DNA of 64,000 bases from Collimonas sp. PA-H2. GTDB lineage: Bacteria > Pseudomonadota > Gammaproteobacteria > Burkholderiales > Burkholderiaceae_D. The position numbers and the translations under genes are program-made. The DNA lies in NCBI RefSeq assembly GCF_002564105.1, contig NZ_PDBX01000001.1:4960001-5024000 (forward strand), read 5' to 3'. The notes beneath the pieces are model-generated. The model was not told where the DNA came from and searched no databases. It saw only the letters and a list, made by a program, of their open reading frames with translations. This document shows, one piece after another, positions 26,547 through 35,568 of this stretch (position 1 is its first letter; each line of letters opens with the position of its first letter).

Positions 26547-27316
26547 GCGGAACAGTAAATCCTGCCATTCTGGAGCTGCGCAATCTGCACAAGCAGTTCG
26601 GCGCCACGCGCATCATCAAGGGCGCCGATTTGCAATTGCGGCAAGGGGAAAGGCTGGCCTTGATCGGCCCCAACGGCGCCGGAAAATCGACCTTGTTCAA
26701 CCTGATATCGGGCGGCATGGCCGCCAGCAGCGGCGAGATTCTGCTGCACGGGCGCGAGATAGGCGGCATGAGTCCGTTCCAGGTCAGTCGGCTGGGCCTG
26801 GCGCGCAGCTTCCAGATCACCAGCATTTTCCCGCGCCTGGGTGTGGCGGATAACCTGCGAGCGGCGGTATTGGCCGCGCATGGCCACCGCTATACCTTCT
26901 GGCGGCGCCTGTCGGGGATGAAGGAAGTCAATCATCGGATCCAGGAACTGCTGCAGCAATGCGGCTTGCAGGCGAACAGCGCCACACCGGCCGGCGATCT
27001 CAGCTACGCCGGCCAGCGCGCGCTGGAAATCGGCATCACGATTGCCGGCGATGCCGATGTGATTTTGCTGGATGAACCGACCGCCGGCATGAACCGCGAG
27101 GAGGCTGCCGCCTCCACTGAGCTTATCCAGCGCGTGAGCGCCGGCAAGACCCTGCTGCTGATCGAGCACGACATGGACGTGGTGTTCGGCCTGGTGGACC
27201 GCATCGCGGTACTGGTCGACGGCCGCATCATCGCCTGCGATACGCCGGCGGCGATCCGCGCCAATGGCGCTGTGCAGGCGGCGTATCTCGGCAGCCTGGA
27301 GGTACAGCAGCCATGA
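26543..27316 (+). CDS. livG: ABC transporter ATP-binding protein (LivG family)
   Basis: One of the two ATPases of the import system. Walker A is GPNGAGKST (about residues 42-50), the LivG-type insert FQITSIFPRLGVADNLRAAV is present, and Walker B is VILLDEP. The signature LSYAGQRALEIG has SYAGQ where LSGGQ is usual; LivG proteins commonly show LSYGQQ-type forms. Overlaps livM and livF by four bases each (ATGA). Confidence 0.9.
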   Translation: MSGTVNPAILELRNLHKQFGATRIIKGADLQLRQGERLALIGPNGAGKSTLFNLISGGMAASSGEILLHGREIGGMSPFQVSRLGLARSFQITSIFPRLGVADNLRAAVLAAHGHRYTFWRRLSGMKEVNHRIQELLQQCGLQANSATPAGDLSYAGQRALEIGITIAGDADVILLDEPTAGMNREEAAASTELIQRVSAGKTLLLIEHDMDVVFGLVDRIAVLVDGRIIACDTPAAIRANGAVQAAYLGSLEVQQP

Positions 27317-28008
27317 GCGTCTTGCTTGAGATCCGTGGTTTGCATGCTTTTTATGAGAAAAGCCATGTATTGCATGGCGTCGATATCGATGTCGGCGCCG
27401 GAGAAATCGTCAGCCTGCTGGGCCGCAACGGCGCCGGCCGCTCCACTACGCTTAAAGCTGCCATGGGCATGTTGCGCTGTAGCGGCTCGGTGCGCTTGGA
27501 CGGCGTCCAGCTGGCCGGCCTGAAAACATTTCAGATCGCCCGCCAGGGGCTGGCTTATGTGCCGGAAGAGCGGGCCGTATTTCCGACGTTGACGGTGCAG
27601 CAGAACCTGCTGCTGGGGCAGCTGCGGCCAGAGCCGGCAGCCTTGGACGAAGTGTGGCGCCTGATGCCGCAGCTGGCCGCGCGCAAGCATGTCGCCGCCG
27701 GCCTGCTGTCCGGCGGCGAGCAGCAGATGCTCAGCCTGTGCCGCAGCCTGATGGGCAAGCCGCGGCTGCTCATGGTGGACGAACCGACCGAAGGGCTGGC
27801 GCCGGACATGGTGAGGGCGGTGGCGCAGCATTTATCGGCGCTGCGGACGCAGGGCTTGGGTGTATTGCTGGTCGAACAAAAGCTCAGCATCGCGCTGGAA
27901 ATTTCCGATCGAGTGCTGGTGATGGGACACGGGCGGATTGTGTTCGCCGGGACATCGGCGGAACTGCGCGCCGATCCTGGCGTGCGGCAGAAATGGCTGG
28001 AAGTCTAG
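27313..28008 (+). CDS. livF: ABC transporter ATP-binding protein (LivF family) with Arg in Walker A
   Basis: The second ATPase, 231 residues. The Walker A motif reads GRNGAGRST (residues 37-45): the invariant lysine is an arginine, encoded by CGC. The rest is intact: signature LSGGEQQMLSLCR, Walker B LLMVDEP, and the H-loop region VLLVEQK with Gln/Lys in place of the common His. I have a memory of GRSTTLK-type Walker A motifs in some betaproteobacterial LivF proteins, so this may be a subfamily trait rather than a mutation. The DNA here is unambiguous. Ends 13 bases from the convergent ferredoxin reductase gene. Confidence 0.87.
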   Translation: MSVLLEIRGLHAFYEKSHVLHGVDIDVGAGEIVSLLGRNGAGRSTTLKAAMGMLRCSGSVRLDGVQLAGLKTFQIARQGLAYVPEERAVFPTLTVQQNLLLGQLRPEPAALDEVWRLMPQLAARKHVAAGLLSGGEQQMLSLCRSLMGKPRLLMVDEPTEGLAPDMVRAVAQHLSALRTQGLGVLLVEQKLSIALEISDRVLVMGHGRIVFAGTSAELRADPGVRQKWLEV

Positions 28009-28021
28009 TGCACGCTTCGCA

Positions 28022-28822
28022 TTACCAATAATCTTCCGTCACAAACTGCCCCGGCACAGCCCGCCGGCAAGGCCGCAAGCCACGCTGGTGCAGGATGTCG
28101 CGTGTTTCGGTGATCATTTCCGGATTGCCGCACATCATGATGCGCGATGCTTCCACCGTGATCGCCAGGCCGGCCGCGGCTTCCAGCGCGCCGCTGGTCA
28201 GCAGGGCGGTGATGCGTCCGTGCAGATTGCCGGGGGCGGCTGCCGCGTCTCGCGTGGTGGCGCGGATCAGTTGCAGGCGGGCGCCGCCGGCGGCTAGTTC
28301 GGGCCGTTGCGGCAAGGATGCCAACAGTTCCTGATAGGCCAGCTCTTCGGCGTTGCGCACGCAATGCACCAGGATCAGATTGCGAAATTTCTGCCACACC
28401 ATCGGATCCTGCAAGATCGAGATGAAGGGGCCGAGCCCGGTGCCGGTGGCCAGCATCCACAGATCCTCGCCGTCAACAAAGCGGTCTGCCGTCATGAAGC
28501 CGTAGCTAAATTTCTCCACCAGCACCGGATCGCCCGGTTTCAGGATTTTCAACTGTTCGGTGAACTGGCCGCCGGGCACCTGCACCAGGAAATACTCCAG
28601 TTCATTTTCGCCGGCGGCCGAGGTGACCGAATATGCGCGCCACAGGGTTTCTGCACCGGCCGTCACGCCGAGGCGGGCGAACTGGCCAGGCGTGAACTGA
28701 TAGCCGGCCGGGCGCGTGGTACGGAAGGAAAACAGCTTGTCGGTCCAGTTGTGCACGCTGGTGACGGTTTCCGTGCTGGCCTTGAGCGGCGAGACCGCTG
28801 GTTTTGGGGGAGTGCTGCTCAT
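28022..28822 (-). CDS. fpr: Ferredoxin--NADP(+) reductase
   Basis: A 266-residue FAD enzyme that exchanges electrons between NADPH and ferredoxin or flavodoxin, important in iron-sulfur and oxidative stress metabolism. Landmarks: FAD-binding RAYSVTSAAGENELEYFLV (about 62-80), the NADP domain TGTGLGPFISIL, and the C-terminal FVTEDYW typical of bacterial FPRs. It is translationally coupled to the upstream MFS gene: its ATG at 28822 overlaps that gene's stop by four bases. The longer frame to 29212 overlaps the MFS gene and is rejected. Confidence 0.92.
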   Translation of the reverse strand: MSSTPPKPAVSPLKASTETVTSVHNWTDKLFSFRTTRPAGYQFTPGQFARLGVTAGAETLWRAYSVTSAAGENELEYFLVQVPGGQFTEQLKILKPGDPVLVEKFSYGFMTADRFVDGEDLWMLATGTGLGPFISILQDPMVWQKFRNLILVHCVRNAEELAYQELLASLPQRPELAAGGARLQLIRATTRDAAAAPGNLHGRITALLTSGALEAAAGLAITVEASRIMMCGNPEMITETRDILHQRGLRPCRRAVPGQFVTEDYW

Positions 28823-30351
28823 GGCAGAGGTTCCTGTAGTGGCCGATCGTGTTGATTGTGCTGGCCGGGTTGATCGTCGTGGATGGCGCCCGGCGCCGCA
28901 GTTGCCGGCGCTTTCAGGCGCAAGGCCTGGCGCACCGTGAAAAACGCCAGCAATGGCGCCGCCGCAAAACAGATGAATAGCCATTGTGCCGCATTTGCCG
29001 CTCCCGGCAAACCGCCTGGGTCGGCCAAGCCGGCCAGCGAAGTCGCCATGCCGGCGAGGGCGGCGCCGATGGCGGTCGCAAACAGTTGCACTGTGGTTAG
29101 TGAATACGCGGCCAGGCTGCCTTCGTCGGGACGCGCGCTGCTCAATATGCTGGCCATCAGATGCGGCATGCCCATGCCGATGCCGAAGCCGACCAGTATC
29201 AATGCGATGCACAGCGGCAGCAGGCCGTAGCTGTCCAGCGCGGCGGTCGACGGCAGCATGAACGACAACGCCAGGAGGGCGGCAATCACCACCAGCGGTC
29301 CGGCCTTCATGACGAATTGCGCGCGGGCGCCGCCGTAGCTGGAGAAAAGCAGGGCTGCCAGGGTCCAGCCGCAGGACATGATGCCGGTCAGGTAGCCGGC
29401 CAGCAGCGGCGAGTGGCCCTGGATCACTTGCAGGAAATACGGCACGTAGATCTCAGTGGTCAGTCCCAGGATCATCAGTATCATGGTGGCGTACAGGGCG
29501 CCGATGCGGCTGCGCAGGGAAAATGCGTCGCTGGGCAGCAAGCGCGTTTTTCCTGCACCGCCGCGTTGCTCCAGCCAGGCGATCAGCCCGATCAAGGCAA
29601 TGCCAAAGACGATGCCGCCGATATTCAATATTGTGCTGCGGAACAGGCTGGCCGCCGACACCGACAGCACCGCAGCCGCCAGCAGCAATATCTTGGTGAT
29701 GGGAACGCTGCCCGGTTTGTCTTCGGAACGTGTTTCCGCCGGGATTTTCAATGTGAACTGCACCAGCAGCGCAAGTATGACAGCCGCCGGCAACAGCGAC
29801 CAGAAGGCGCCGCGCCAGCTGCCGGCCTGGGCAAAGATGCCGCCGATAGCCGGGCCGGACAGGGTGGATATGCCCCACATGCCCGACATCAAAGCCATGG
29901 CGCGCGACCATAAAGGCGGCGCAAACACCACCCGGATCATGGCGTAGGACAGCGCCACCAGCACGCCGCCGCCGAAGCCCTGGATAGTGCGCGCCAGCAG
30001 CAGCCACACCATGTGCGGCGCCAGCGCGCAACCGGCCGAGCCGATGGAAAACACCAGCAAGGCCAGCAGGCAGGCGGCGCGGTAGCCCAGCCATTCCGTC
30101 AGGCGCGAGGCCAGGCCGGCGGCGATGATGGAAGCCACCACGAACAGCGAGGTGGCCCAGGCATAGTATTCCAGGCCACCGATATCTTTCACTACCGACG
30201 GCAGGATGGTGGTGACGATATAGACGTTGGTGGCATGCATGCCGATGCCGCCGGCCAGCGTCAGCGAGCGCAGGGCGTTGCGTCCCGACAGCAGGTCGGC
30301 CCAGCTGGCCGGCGGCGGATCGGTGTTGATGGCGGTAGGTGCAGGCGACAT
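28819..30351 (-). CDS. MFS transporter, drug-efflux (DHA) type
   Basis: A 510-residue transporter with up to 14 membrane segments. The N-terminal TM1-2 region reads NVYIVTTILPSVVKDIGGL, and the motif-C-like GPAIGGIFAQAGSWRGAFW is present. That fits the DHA2/EmrB-type exporters of hydrophobic toxicants. The ATG at 30351 is chosen because the upstream extension to 30630 runs into hutC and is arginine-rich nonsense. It is the first gene of a coupled pair with fpr, an odd but possible pairing in stress response. Confidence 0.85.
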   Translation of the reverse strand: MSPAPTAINTDPPPASWADLLSGRNALRSLTLAGGIGMHATNVYIVTTILPSVVKDIGGLEYYAWATSLFVVASIIAAGLASRLTEWLGYRAACLLALLVFSIGSAGCALAPHMVWLLLARTIQGFGGGVLVALSYAMIRVVFAPPLWSRAMALMSGMWGISTLSGPAIGGIFAQAGSWRGAFWSLLPAAVILALLVQFTLKIPAETRSEDKPGSVPITKILLLAAAVLSVSAASLFRSTILNIGGIVFGIALIGLIAWLEQRGGAGKTRLLPSDAFSLRSRIGALYATMILMILGLTTEIYVPYFLQVIQGHSPLLAGYLTGIMSCGWTLAALLFSSYGGARAQFVMKAGPLVVIAALLALSFMLPSTAALDSYGLLPLCIALILVGFGIGMGMPHLMASILSSARPDEGSLAAYSLTTVQLFATAIGAALAGMATSLAGLADPGGLPGAANAAQWLFICFAAAPLLAFFTVRQALRLKAPATAAPGAIHDDQPGQHNQHDRPLQEPLP

Positions 30352-30445
30352 GGTTGAGTCTGTCCAGATTGATGCTGATAAGTTGAAATGGGCGTGCACG
30401 CTCTCTGTCGGCGCCAGGCGCCGATGCCACGCGCTCCGCCTTATA

Positions 30446-31156
30446 TTAGAAGCCGCCGGTAAACTGATACCTTGAACCGGGATGCCACAGCGTGACCGAG
30501 GTCGCCACGGTGTCGTGCACCCAGGTGCGGCGTGACAGCAGCAGACAGGGTTCGCCGGCTTCCATCTGCAGCTGTTTGCGCATGGCCGCCTCCGGCATCT
30601 TCGATTCGATGCTGTATTCAGCTCGGTCAAGCGGCGCGATCTGCACCATGTAGTGGTTTGGCGTCACCAGGTGGAAATCCTGCTGCAGGTAGTCGGGAAA
30701 CAGCCGCGGATTGGTGTAGCGGTCTTCCAGCTGGATCGGGATGTCGTCGGCGAAATGCACGATCACCGAGTGGAATGCCGGTCCGGCAACCAGTCCCAGC
30801 GCTTTCAGCGCGACCGGCGTGGTGCTGGCTTCCAGCGTCAGCACCTGGCTACGGTAGCGGTGGCCGCGGGCAACAAGTTCATCATCGATACTGCGGATTT
30901 CCACCAGTGTAGACTGGTATTTTCCCGGCGCGACATAGGTGCCGGAGCCCTGGATCCGCACCAGCAGCTGGTTGTCGGTCAGTTCACGCAGGGCGCGGTT
31001 GACGGTCATGCGCGACAGGTTGAACTGCACCATCAGTTCGCGCTCGGACGGAATCAGGTCGCCCGGCTTCCATTCGCCGCCGCGGATCTGCTGCAGCACG
31101 TGGTCTTTTACCTGCTGGAATGCGGGAATTGCTTTTTTTGCTATTGCGCCATGCAT
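30446..31156 (-). CDS. hutC: Histidine utilisation repressor HutC (GntR family)
   Basis: A GntR/HutC-type repressor of 236 residues. The winged HTH spans about 10-75 (PGDLIPSERELMVQFNLSRM with TVNRALRELTDNQLLVR), and the UTRA effector domain, which binds urocanate, spans 95-230. It sits divergent from the hut operon and is preceded by AGGAG at good spacing. In known systems it represses the hut genes and itself and is released by urocanate. The inverted repeat at 31342-31381 is the likely operator. Confidence 0.95.
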   Translation of the reverse strand: MHGAIAKKAIPAFQQVKDHVLQQIRGGEWKPGDLIPSERELMVQFNLSRMTVNRALRELTDNQLLVRIQGSGTYVAPGKYQSTLVEIRSIDDELVARGHRYRSQVLTLEASTTPVALKALGLVAGPAFHSVIVHFADDIPIQLEDRYTNPRLFPDYLQQDFHLVTPNHYMVQIAPLDRAEYSIESKMPEAAMRKQLQMEAGEPCLLLSRRTWVHDTVATSVTLWHPGSRYQFTGGF

Positions 31157-31335
31157 ATGCCGGCTCCTACTTAATAAAATTCATCACGGATACTAACTCA
31201 GTTACCAGCGCAGTTGCCGACGAGGCAAGTATGCAAGTTCAAGTGGGCTTGAAGTCAACATCTTTTTTGCAGAGTAAGGGATAGCGGCCCATTCGGGATA
31301 GCTCAAATTATCTAAGGACTATGCACAAAATTCGA

Positions 31336-31381
31336 TTGACTAAGTTGTATAGGCATTATATTTTACTGGACTATACAACTT
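31336..31381 (+). promoter_or_regulatory. hut promoter with HutC-type inverted repeat
   Basis: AAGTTGTATAG (31342-31352) and CTATACAACTT (31371-31381) are perfect inverted arms of 11 bases spaced by 18. The TTGTATA core matches what I recall of HutC sites. TTGACT (31336-31341) with TATTTT 17 bases on (31359-31364) is a plausible plus-strand promoter, and TATAAT on the minus strand (31360-31355) could serve hutC. The arms flank or overlap these elements, so binding would control both directions. Confidence 0.7.
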
Positions 31382-31448
31382 GTTGTTTATTTTCGGGCGG
31401 TCAGGATAGCAAATCGGCGCACCGATACTTTTAAGGAGATTAGCCAGC

Positions 31449-33155
31449 ATGACTAACAACATCGCCAACACCGATCCACGGCGCGACCCTAGCCGCACCA
31501 TCCGCGCCGCCCGCGGCACCACCTTGACCGCCAAGAGCTGGCTGACCGAGGCGCCGCTGCGCATGCTGATGAACAATCTCGACCCGGAAGTGGCCGAGCG
31601 GCCGAACGACCTGGTGGTGTATGGCGGTATCGGTCGCGCCGCGCGCGACTGGGCCTGTTTCGACAAGATCGTCGAAGCCCTGACTAATCTGAATGACAAC
31701 GAAACCCTGCTGATCCAGTCCGGCAAGCCGGTCGGCGTGTTCCAGACCCATGCCGATGCGCCGCGCGTATTGCTGGCCAATTCCAACCTGGTGCCGAAAT
31801 GGGCCAACTGGGAGCACTTCAACGAACTCGACCGCAAGGGCTTGTTCATGTACGGCCAGATGACCGCCGGCAGCTGGATCTACATCGGCAGCCAGGGCAT
31901 CGTCCAGGGCACTTTTGAAACCTTTGCCGAAGCCGGACGCCAGCATTTCGGCGGCGACCTCTCCGGGCGCTGGATTCTGACCGCCGGCCTGGGCGGCATG
32001 GGCGGCGCGCAGCCGCTGGCGGCAACCCTGGCCGGTGCAGCCTCGCTGACCATCGAGTGCAAGCAGTCCAGCATCGATTTCCGCCTGCGCACGCGCTATC
32101 TCGACAAGCAGGCCAAGAATCTGGACGATGCGCTGGAACTGATCAAGTACCACACCGAACGCAAGGAAGCGATTTCCATAGGCTTGCTCGGCAATGCCGC
32201 GGAAGTGCTGCCGGAACTGGTCAAGCGCGCCAAGGCCGGCGGCATCAAGCCCGACCTGGTGACCGACCAGACTTCGGCGCATGACCTGATCAACGGCTAC
32301 CTGCCGATTGGCTGGAGCGTCGAGCAATGGATTGCGGCGCAAAACGATCCGTCGCAACAGGCGCGCCTGACTGCCGATGCCGCCCATTCCTGCGCCCAGC
32401 ATGTGCAGGCGATGCTGGATTTCCATGCGATGGGCATCAAGACTGTCGACTACGGCAACAACATCCGCCAGGTGGCGTTCGACCATGGCGTCAAGAACGC
32501 CTTCGATTTCCCTGGCTTTGTGCCGGCCTACATCCGGCCACTGTTCTGCGAAGGCAAGGGGCCGTTCCGCTGGGTCGCCCTGTCCGGCGATCCGGAAGAT
32601 ATCTACAAGACCGACGCCAAGATCAAAGAGCTGTTCCCGCACAACAAGCACGTGCACCGCTGGCTGGACATGGCGCGCGAGCGCATTTCCTTCCAAGGCT
32701 TGCCGGCGCGGATTTGCTGGCTGGGCCTGGGCGAGCGCCATATCGCCGGCCTCGCTTTCAATGAAATGGTGCGCACCGGCGAGCTGAAAGCGCCGATCGT
32801 GATCGGCCGCGATCACCTGGACACCGGCTCGGTCGCCAGCCCGAACCGCGAAACCGAAAGCATGAAGGACGGCACCGATGCGGTTTCCGACTGGCCGCTG
32901 CTGAATGCCTTGCTGAACACCTCAGGCGGCGCTACCTGGGTCTCGCTGCACCACGGCGGCGGCGTCGGCATGGGCTATTCGCAGCACTCTGGCATGGTGA
33001 TCGTGGCTGATGGCACCGATGCCGCCGCCAAGCGCCTGGCGCGCGTGCTGGTCAACGACTGCGCGTCCGGCGTCATGCGCCATGCCGATGCCGGCTATGA
33101 AGCAGCGATCGAATGCGCCAAGCGCCACAATCTGAACCTGCCGATGATCAAGTGA
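31449..33155 (+). CDS. hutU: Urocanate hydratase
   Basis: Second enzyme of histidine degradation: urocanate + water to imidazolonepropionate, with tightly bound NAD+. The 568-residue length is standard (about 555-570). Landmarks include the opening [56 protein letters not shown] and [16 protein letters not shown] [27 protein letters not shown] lies nine bases before the ATG. It leads the operon hutU-H-D-I-F-G. Confidence 0.98.
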   Translation: MTNNIANTDPRRDPSRTIRAARGTTLTAKSWLTEAPLRMLMNNLDPEVAERPNDLVVYGGIGRAARDWACFDKIVEALTNLNDNETLLIQSGKPVGVFQTHADAPRVLLANSNLVPKWANWEHFNELDRKGLFMYGQMTAGSWIYIGSQGIVQGTFETFAEAGRQHFGGDLSGRWILTAGLGGMGGAQPLAATLAGAASLTIECKQSSIDFRLRTRYLDKQAKNLDDALELIKYHTERKEAISIGLLGNAAEVLPELVKRAKAGGIKPDLVTDQTSAHDLINGYLPIGWSVEQWIAAQNDPSQQARLTADAAHSCAQHVQAMLDFHAMGIKTVDYGNNIRQVAFDHGVKNAFDFPGFVPAYIRPLFCEGKGPFRWVALSGDPEDIYKTDAKIKELFPHNKHVHRWLDMARERISFQGLPARICWLGLGERHIAGLAFNEMVRTGELKAPIVIGRDHLDTGSVASPNRETESMKDGTDAVSDWPLLNALLNTSGGATWVSLHHGGGVGMGYSQHSGMVIVADGTDAAAKRLARVLVNDCASGVMRHADAGYEAAIECAKRHNLNLPMIK

Positions 33156-33203
33156 CTGGCTTTGCCATAAAATCGACTTCTGCAATACGCTAATCTGAAA
33201 GAA

Positions 33204-34751
33204 ATGAATATGAAAACATCGTTGACTCTGCAACCAGGAAAAATGACTCTGGCAGAGATCCGCAGCATCTGGGCCGCGGCAGTGCCGCTGGCCTTGCCGC
33301 CATCCGCTTACGACGCCATCGATGCCTCGGCCGCCACCGTGGCGCGCATCGTTGAGCGCGGCGATGCCGCCTACGGCATCAATACCGGTTTCGGCAAGCT
33401 GGCCAAGACCCGCATTCCGGACGAACAGCTGGAACTGCTGCAGCGTAACCTGATCCTCTCGCATTCGGTCGGCACCGGCGATCTCATCGACGACGGCGCC
33501 GTGCGCCTGATCCTGGCCATGAAAATCGCCAGCCTGGCGCGTGGCTTTTCCGGCATCCGCGCGCAAGTCATCGATACTTTGCTGGCGATCTATAACGCCG
33601 GCATCATGCCTTGCATCCCGGTCAAGGGTTCGGTCGGCGCCTCCGGCGACCTGGCGCCGCTGTCGCACATGACGCTGGCGATTCTGGGCGAAGGCCAGGT
33701 ACGGGTCGACGGCAAGCTGGTCGATGCTAAGGAAGCGCTGGCCAAGGCCGGCATCACGCCTATCGTGCTGGCGGCCAAGGAAGGCCTGGCGCTGATCAAC
33801 GGCACCCAGGTGTCGACCGCGCTGACCTTGAACGGCCTGTTCCTGGCCGAGCGCGTGCTGGAAGCAGCCACCGTCACCGGCGCGTTGGCAGTCGACGCGG
33901 CGCGCGGCAGCGATGCCCCGTTCGATCCACGCGTACATGAAGTGCGCGGCCAGCCGGGCCAGATCGCCACGGCGAAGATCTATCGCCAGCTGTTGAGCGG
34001 CAGCGCGATCCGGCAATCGCATCTGGTCAACGATGAGCGCGTGCAAGACCCCTACAGCTTGCGCTGCCAGCCGCAGGTGATGGGCGCCTGCGTCGACATC
34101 ATCAGCAACGCCGCGCGCACCTTGCTGATCGAAGCCAATGCGGTGACCGACAATCCACTGATCTATGCCGAGCGCGATGAGGTCATCTCCGGCGGCAATT
34201 TCCACGCCGAGCCGGTGGCCTTCGCTGCAGATACCCTGGCGCTGGCGATTGCCGAGATCGGCGCCTTGTCGGAACGCCGCATCGCGCTGCTGATCGATTC
34301 TTCGCTGTCTGGCCTGCCGCCGTTCCTGGTGCAGTCTTCCGGCCTCAATTCCGGCTTCATGATCGCCCACGTCACAGCTGCCGCGCTGGCGTCCGAAAAC
34401 AAGGCGCTGGCGCATCCGGCCAGCGTCGACAGCCTGCCGACTTCCGCCAACCAGGAAGACCACGTCAGCATGGCGACCTTCGCCGGCCGCCGCCTGCATG
34501 AAATGGCGCACAATACAGCCACCATCGTGGCGATTGAATTGCTGGCAGCAGCGCAGGGCGTCGACTGCCATCAGCCGCTGACTACGTCGCCCATGCTGGC
34601 CAAGGTGCACCAGCGTTTGCGCCAGCAGGTAACGTTTTACGATAAGGATCGCTTCTTCGCGCCGGATATCGAAGCCGCTAAGCAGCTGGTGCTGCAAGGT
34701 GAGGTGAGTGATAGCTGCAAGAGCTTGTTTGCGGAGTTGTACAGCCGTTAA
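33204..34751 (+). CDS. hutH: Histidine ammonia-lyase
   Basis: First enzyme of the pathway: L-histidine to urocanate and ammonia. The Ala-Ser-Gly triad that cyclises to the MIO cofactor is at residues 146-148 in [14 protein letters not shown]. The conserved [21 protein letters not shown] and [10 protein letters not shown] segments are present. 515 residues, normal for the family (about 500-515). A methionine pair at the start (MNMK) leaves two ATG choices. An opposite-strand 652-codon open frame is a shadow. Confidence 0.98.
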   Translation: MNMKTSLTLQPGKMTLAEIRSIWAAAVPLALPPSAYDAIDASAATVARIVERGDAAYGINTGFGKLAKTRIPDEQLELLQRNLILSHSVGTGDLIDDGAVRLILAMKIASLARGFSGIRAQVIDTLLAIYNAGIMPCIPVKGSVGASGDLAPLSHMTLAILGEGQVRVDGKLVDAKEALAKAGITPIVLAAKEGLALINGTQVSTALTLNGLFLAERVLEAATVTGALAVDAARGSDAPFDPRVHEVRGQPGQIATAKIYRQLLSGSAIRQSHLVNDERVQDPYSLRCQPQVMGACVDIISNAARTLLIEANAVTDNPLIYAERDEVISGGNFHAEPVAFAADTLALAIAEIGALSERRIALLIDSSLSGLPPFLVQSSGLNSGFMIAHVTAAALASENKALAHPASVDSLPTSANQEDHVSMATFAGRRLHEMAHNTATIVAIELLAAAQGVDCHQPLTTSPMLAKVHQRLRQQVTFYDKDRFFAPDIEAAKQLVLQGEVSDSCKSLFAELYSR

Positions 34752-34758
34752 GGGGCCG

Positions 34759-34904
34759 TTAGGAAATAAATTGGGCGTTTGGGCGGCCGTAGCTGGATGC
34801 GATGCAAGGCGCCCGACGCGCCGCAGTGCGAGCACTGCAAGCGGCGGGCAACGCAGCAGCGCGCCAGCTACGGCCAGCACAAATGTTCAATTTATTTTCT
34901 AACG
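34759..34904. repeat. Large palindromic element between hutH and hutD
   Basis: Left arm 34759-34797 and right arm 34865-34904 are about 40 bases each and mostly complementary. The outermost part (GTTAG then A-rich, and the AAATAAATTG block) and the inner GGCCGTAGCTGG / CCAGCTACGGCC match perfectly or nearly so. The 67-base centre is itself folded: GCAGTGC-GA-GCACTGC with further GCCGC/GCGGC pairing. The whole could form one long hairpin. It resembles a MITE or dispersed intergenic repeat; no transposase is encoded and no second copy is seen here. Confidence 0.75.
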
Positions 34905-34921
34905 TGGCCTAAGCAAGGGCT

Positions 34922-34949
34922 GGCCGGATCGGCCAGTGCTGATCCGGCC
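34922..34949 (+). other. GC-rich hairpin before hutD
   Basis: GGCCGGATC (34922-34930) pairs with GATCCGGCC (34941-34949) around a 10-base loop, 33 bases before the hutD start. There is no U-tract, so it is not a clean terminator. It could modulate message stability within the operon. Confidence 0.4.
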
Positions 34950-34981
34950 GGAAATATGTCACGCGTTGATAGAGTCAGCAA

Positions 34982-35551
34982 ATGAAATTGATTGAATTCG
35001 AAGACTTGCCGGTTACGCCGTGGAAAAACGGCGGCGGCGTCACCCGGGAGCTGTACTGTCATCCGGCGGGAGCATCGTTCGACAGCTTTTTGTGGCGCGT
35101 GAGCATCGCTGACGTCAGCCAGTCAGGCGCCTTTTCCAGCTTTGCCGGCGTCGACCGGGTGATCACGCTGCTGGAAGGCGAAGGCATGGACCTGGTGTCC
35201 GACAGCGGCAATCACGTATTGCTGTCGCGCCTGCGGCCGCATCGCTTTCGCGGCGAAGACCAGATCGCCGCACAGCTGGAAGGCGGCGCCTGCCAGGATT
35301 TCAACCTGATGCTGAGGCGCGGCGCGGCCGCCGGCGAAGTGCAGGTGTGGTCCGTCGACCAGAACCTGGAGCAAGGCTGCAACTTGCTGTTTTGCGTGCA
35401 GGGCCGCTGGGATGTGCTGACGCAGGATGGCGAGCACGTCACTCTGGAGCCGCGTCAGAGCCTGGCATGGGACCAGCCGCCGGGCAAGGTATCGTTGCGT
35501 TCCCTGAGCGCCGGCAGCGTCCTGATCGGCGTCAACGTCAATCTGAAATAG
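34982..35551 (+). CDS. hutD: HutD family protein
   Basis: A 189-residue cupin-like protein of the HutD/Ves family, almost always found in hut operons. Work in Pseudomonas suggests it limits the upper level of hut activity, perhaps by binding formylglutamate; it is not a pathway enzyme. Landmarks are PWKNGGGVTREL (about 13-24), WRVSIADV and FNLMLRRG. Separated from hutH by the palindromic element and followed 17 bases later by hutI. Confidence 0.93.
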   Translation: MKLIEFEDLPVTPWKNGGGVTRELYCHPAGASFDSFLWRVSIADVSQSGAFSSFAGVDRVITLLEGEGMDLVSDSGNHVLLSRLRPHRFRGEDQIAAQLEGGACQDFNLMLRRGAAAGEVQVWSVDQNLEQGCNLLFCVQGRWDVLTQDGEHVTLEPRQSLAWDQPPGKVSLRSLSAGSVLIGVNVNLK

Positions 35552-35568
35552 TGCAATAGGAAAACAGC

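Noticed and set aside
28823..29212. N-terminal extension of the ferredoxin reductase
   Set aside because: It overlaps the MFS gene in another frame and is Arg/Gly-rich. The four-base overlap start at 28822 is normal.
32922..34880. 652-codon open frame opposite hutH
   Set aside because: Antisense to a clear histidine ammonia-lyase; shadow composition and no recognisable motif.
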